Positions 62,881 through 64,000 of a stretch of 64,000 nt of DNA are shown here, one piece after another. The translations under genes were made by a program, and so were the position numbers. The notes under the pieces were generated by a model. That model had not been told where the DNA came from. It did no database searches and saw only the letters and a list, made by a program, of their open reading frames with translations. Position 1 is the first letter of the stretch; every line of letters starts with the position of its first letter. This DNA comes from G963675935 sp963719005. Lineage in GTDB: Bacteria > Planctomycetota > Planctomycetia > Pirellulales > Thermoguttaceae. The stretch covers positions 1,240,001 to 1,304,000 of the forward strand of contig CAVRAR010000014.1 in assembly GCA_963719005.1 (NCBI GenBank), in the 5' to 3' direction.

Positions 62881-64000
62881 ATGGCGGTTTCCAGAAGACC
62901 TCTCGATTCCTCGCGGCTGCCCGAACCTCGTTATCAGCCGTTGGTGATCGTCTTGGCGGCCGTGGCGGCGGGTATTCTGGTCGATCGGTTCTTGCCGTTG
63001 CCGATGGCGGCATGGGGAATGTTGGCCGTGGTCGGACTCGTGCTCTGGGCTATCGTAACGACCTCGCGCTGGGGACCGCTTGCTCTTGTGCTGGTCGTGA
63101 TTGCGGCGTGTCGAAGAATCAGTCCCCTCTCCCTTTGGGAGAGGGTTAGGGTGAGGGCTGGCGGCGGAAGAGCGGCAGCGGTTCCTGCGGCGCTGCCCAT
63201 GAAGCCCTCACCCCCTGCCCCTCTCCCAAAGGGAGAGGGGAGATTCTCCCGACTTCTGCTCGGCAATGTTCTGTTGCTCGTGGCGGTCGCGGCGACCGCG
63301 GGGGCGTGGCGACATTGCTGCTGGAATCTGTTCTCCGCCGACGACTTGGGCTGCTATGCACGCCGCAAAGCCCAGCCGATCTGTATCGAGGCCGTGGCGG
63401 TTGAATCGCCGAGGGCGCTGCCTCCGCGAACGCCCGACTCGATGCGAGTGATGCCGCCGCATGAAGGCAGCCGGTTGGCCGTCGATTTGGTTTCGTTGCG
63501 CAACGGCGCGACGTGGCAGCCGGTCTCCGGCCGAGCGACGCTGCTGGTGCTGGGCGAGCCGCCGAACGTCGAGGCCGGCGACCGCATCCGCTGCTTCGGC
63601 CGACTCTCGGCGCCTGAGGGACCGCAAAACCCGGGAGCGTCCGACTCTGCCGCCCGACTCCGCGCCGATCGCGTGCTAAGTTGCCTTTCGGCCGAAGTGC
63701 CCGAATGCGTTTCCGTCGTCAAAACCGGTTCGGAATGGAATCTCTGGCGACAACTCGGTCGCGTTCGCTCGCACGGCAATCAAACGCTGGAGCGATACTT
63801 GAATCCACGGCGGGCCGAGTTGGCCGCCGCCGTATTGCTGGGCTTCCGCGAGGAACTCGACGCCGAGCGAAACGAAGCCTTTCTCACCACCGGCACGGTC
63901 CACGTCCTCTGCATCTCGGGCCTGCACGTCGGCATTTTGGCCGGCGCGCTGTTCTGGATCATGCGACGAACGCGAATCCCTCGCGGCTGGGCCGTGGCAT
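62881..64000 (+). CDS. comEC: ComEC/Rec2 competence membrane protein, N-terminal part (runs off the window) with an in-frame palindrome
   Basis: 373 codons open to the end of the window. The N-terminal part has three membrane segments and a DUF4131-type soluble region ('DDLGCYARRKAQPICIEAVA', 'GRATLLVLGEPPNVEAGDRI'), followed by the start of the Competence domain: 'TTGTVHVLCISGLHVGILAG', the hallmark of ComEC. It forms the inner-membrane channel for single-stranded DNA uptake. After the second helix a family C doublet (63122-63241) inserts about 40 residues in frame ('SPLSLWERVRVRA', 'PSPPAPLPKGEG'). The frame is intact through it, which I checked codon by codon. Confidence 0.9.
   Translation, partial: MAVSRRPLDSSRLPEPRYQPLVIVLAAVAAGILVDRFLPLPMAAWGMLAVVGLVLWAIVTTSRWGPLALVLVVIAACRRISPLSLWERVRVRAGGGRAAAVPAALPMKPSPPAPLPKGEGRFSRLLLGNVLLLVAVAATAGAWRHCCWNLFSADDLGCYARRKAQPICIEAVAVESPRALPPRTPDSMRVMPPHEGSRLAVDLVSLRNGATWQPVSGRATLLVLGEPPNVEAGDRIRCFGRLSAPEGPQNPGASDSAARLRADRVLSCLSAEVPECVSVVKTGSEWNLWRQLGRVRSHGNQTLERYLNPRRAELAAAVLLGFREELDAERNEAFLTTGTVHVLCISGLHVGILAGALFWIMRRTRIPRGWAVA
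63122..63241. repeat. Palindromic element, family C copy 4, in frame inside comEC
   Basis: Arms 63122-63159 and 63203-63241 with a 43-nt loop. Each arm holds CCCTCTCCCTTTGGGAGAGG or its complement; total 120 bases, 40 codons. Confidence 0.93.

Overview
The window is 64 kb of GC-rich bacterial DNA, most likely from a Planctomycetota genome (probably the Pirellulales side). This rests on several signs: the 'IEPLEGRQLM' sorting-type motif at the N-terminus of an exported subtilisin, several planctomycete-style PQQ-like beta-propellers and GT87 membrane proteins, a cyanophycin synthetase next to a DUF1854/ABC pair, and intergenic palindromes that translate as '...PSLALRVG'-type peptides. No rRNA, phage or CRISPR is present. 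One tRNA (Lys, CUU) is seen.

Layout. 1-8.7 kb: end of a PDZ (HtrA-like) protein, a ClC channel with CBS domains, a SpoIIAA-like protein, acetolactate synthase, a HEAT-like protein, an ATP-grasp ligase and a GT87 membrane protein. 9-17.6 kb: a URO-D family protein with a DUF1638 partner, then a cyanophycin module (cphA, and divergently an ABC exporter with DUF1854). 17.6-23.3 kb: a large exported subtilisin, a receiver-like protein and a PAS-AAA-Fis regulator. 23.4-32 kb: the membrane arm of complex I in the order nuoH-I-J-K-L-M-N. 32-39.5 kb: biotin ligase, metallopeptidase, acetate transporter, a 949-residue secreted protein and a TMTC-like TPR protein. 39.6-50.2 kb: a co-directional redox operon (two propellers, an NHL protein, a ferredoxin, a NapH/NosR-like polyferredoxin, a fused NuoE-NuoF protein and a 2Fe-2S/FAD oxidoreductase). 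50.2-55.4 kb: response regulator, ornithine decarboxylase, toxin-antitoxin genes, homospermidine synthase and purC. 55.8-64 kb: tRNA-Lys, an IS630 element sitting in an HTH gene, a 2-hydroxyacid dehydrogenase, YqgE, a GH10-like protein, a second GT87 protein and the start of ComEC.

The most unusual content is the repeats. At least eight families of short palindromic elements are scattered between and inside genes. Complete copies are two inverted hairpins separated by a spacer of fixed length (20 nt in three copies of family A, 13 nt in both copies of family E, 29 nt in two copies of family B). Many lie inside coding regions and keep the reading frame: birA, a GT87 gene, comEC, a 2-hydroxyacid dehydrogenase, nuoN, the PAS-AAA-Fis regulator and a ferredoxin. 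A second class, tandem 7-8 bp units, sits exactly at the stop codons of at least eight genes and in several supplies the stop or a C-terminal tail.

Many genes are split by single-base frameshifts although all their motifs survive on both sides. Where the original can be guessed, most are one-base insertions. I read these as uncorrected sequence errors and annotate such genes as single CDSs, naming the breaks.
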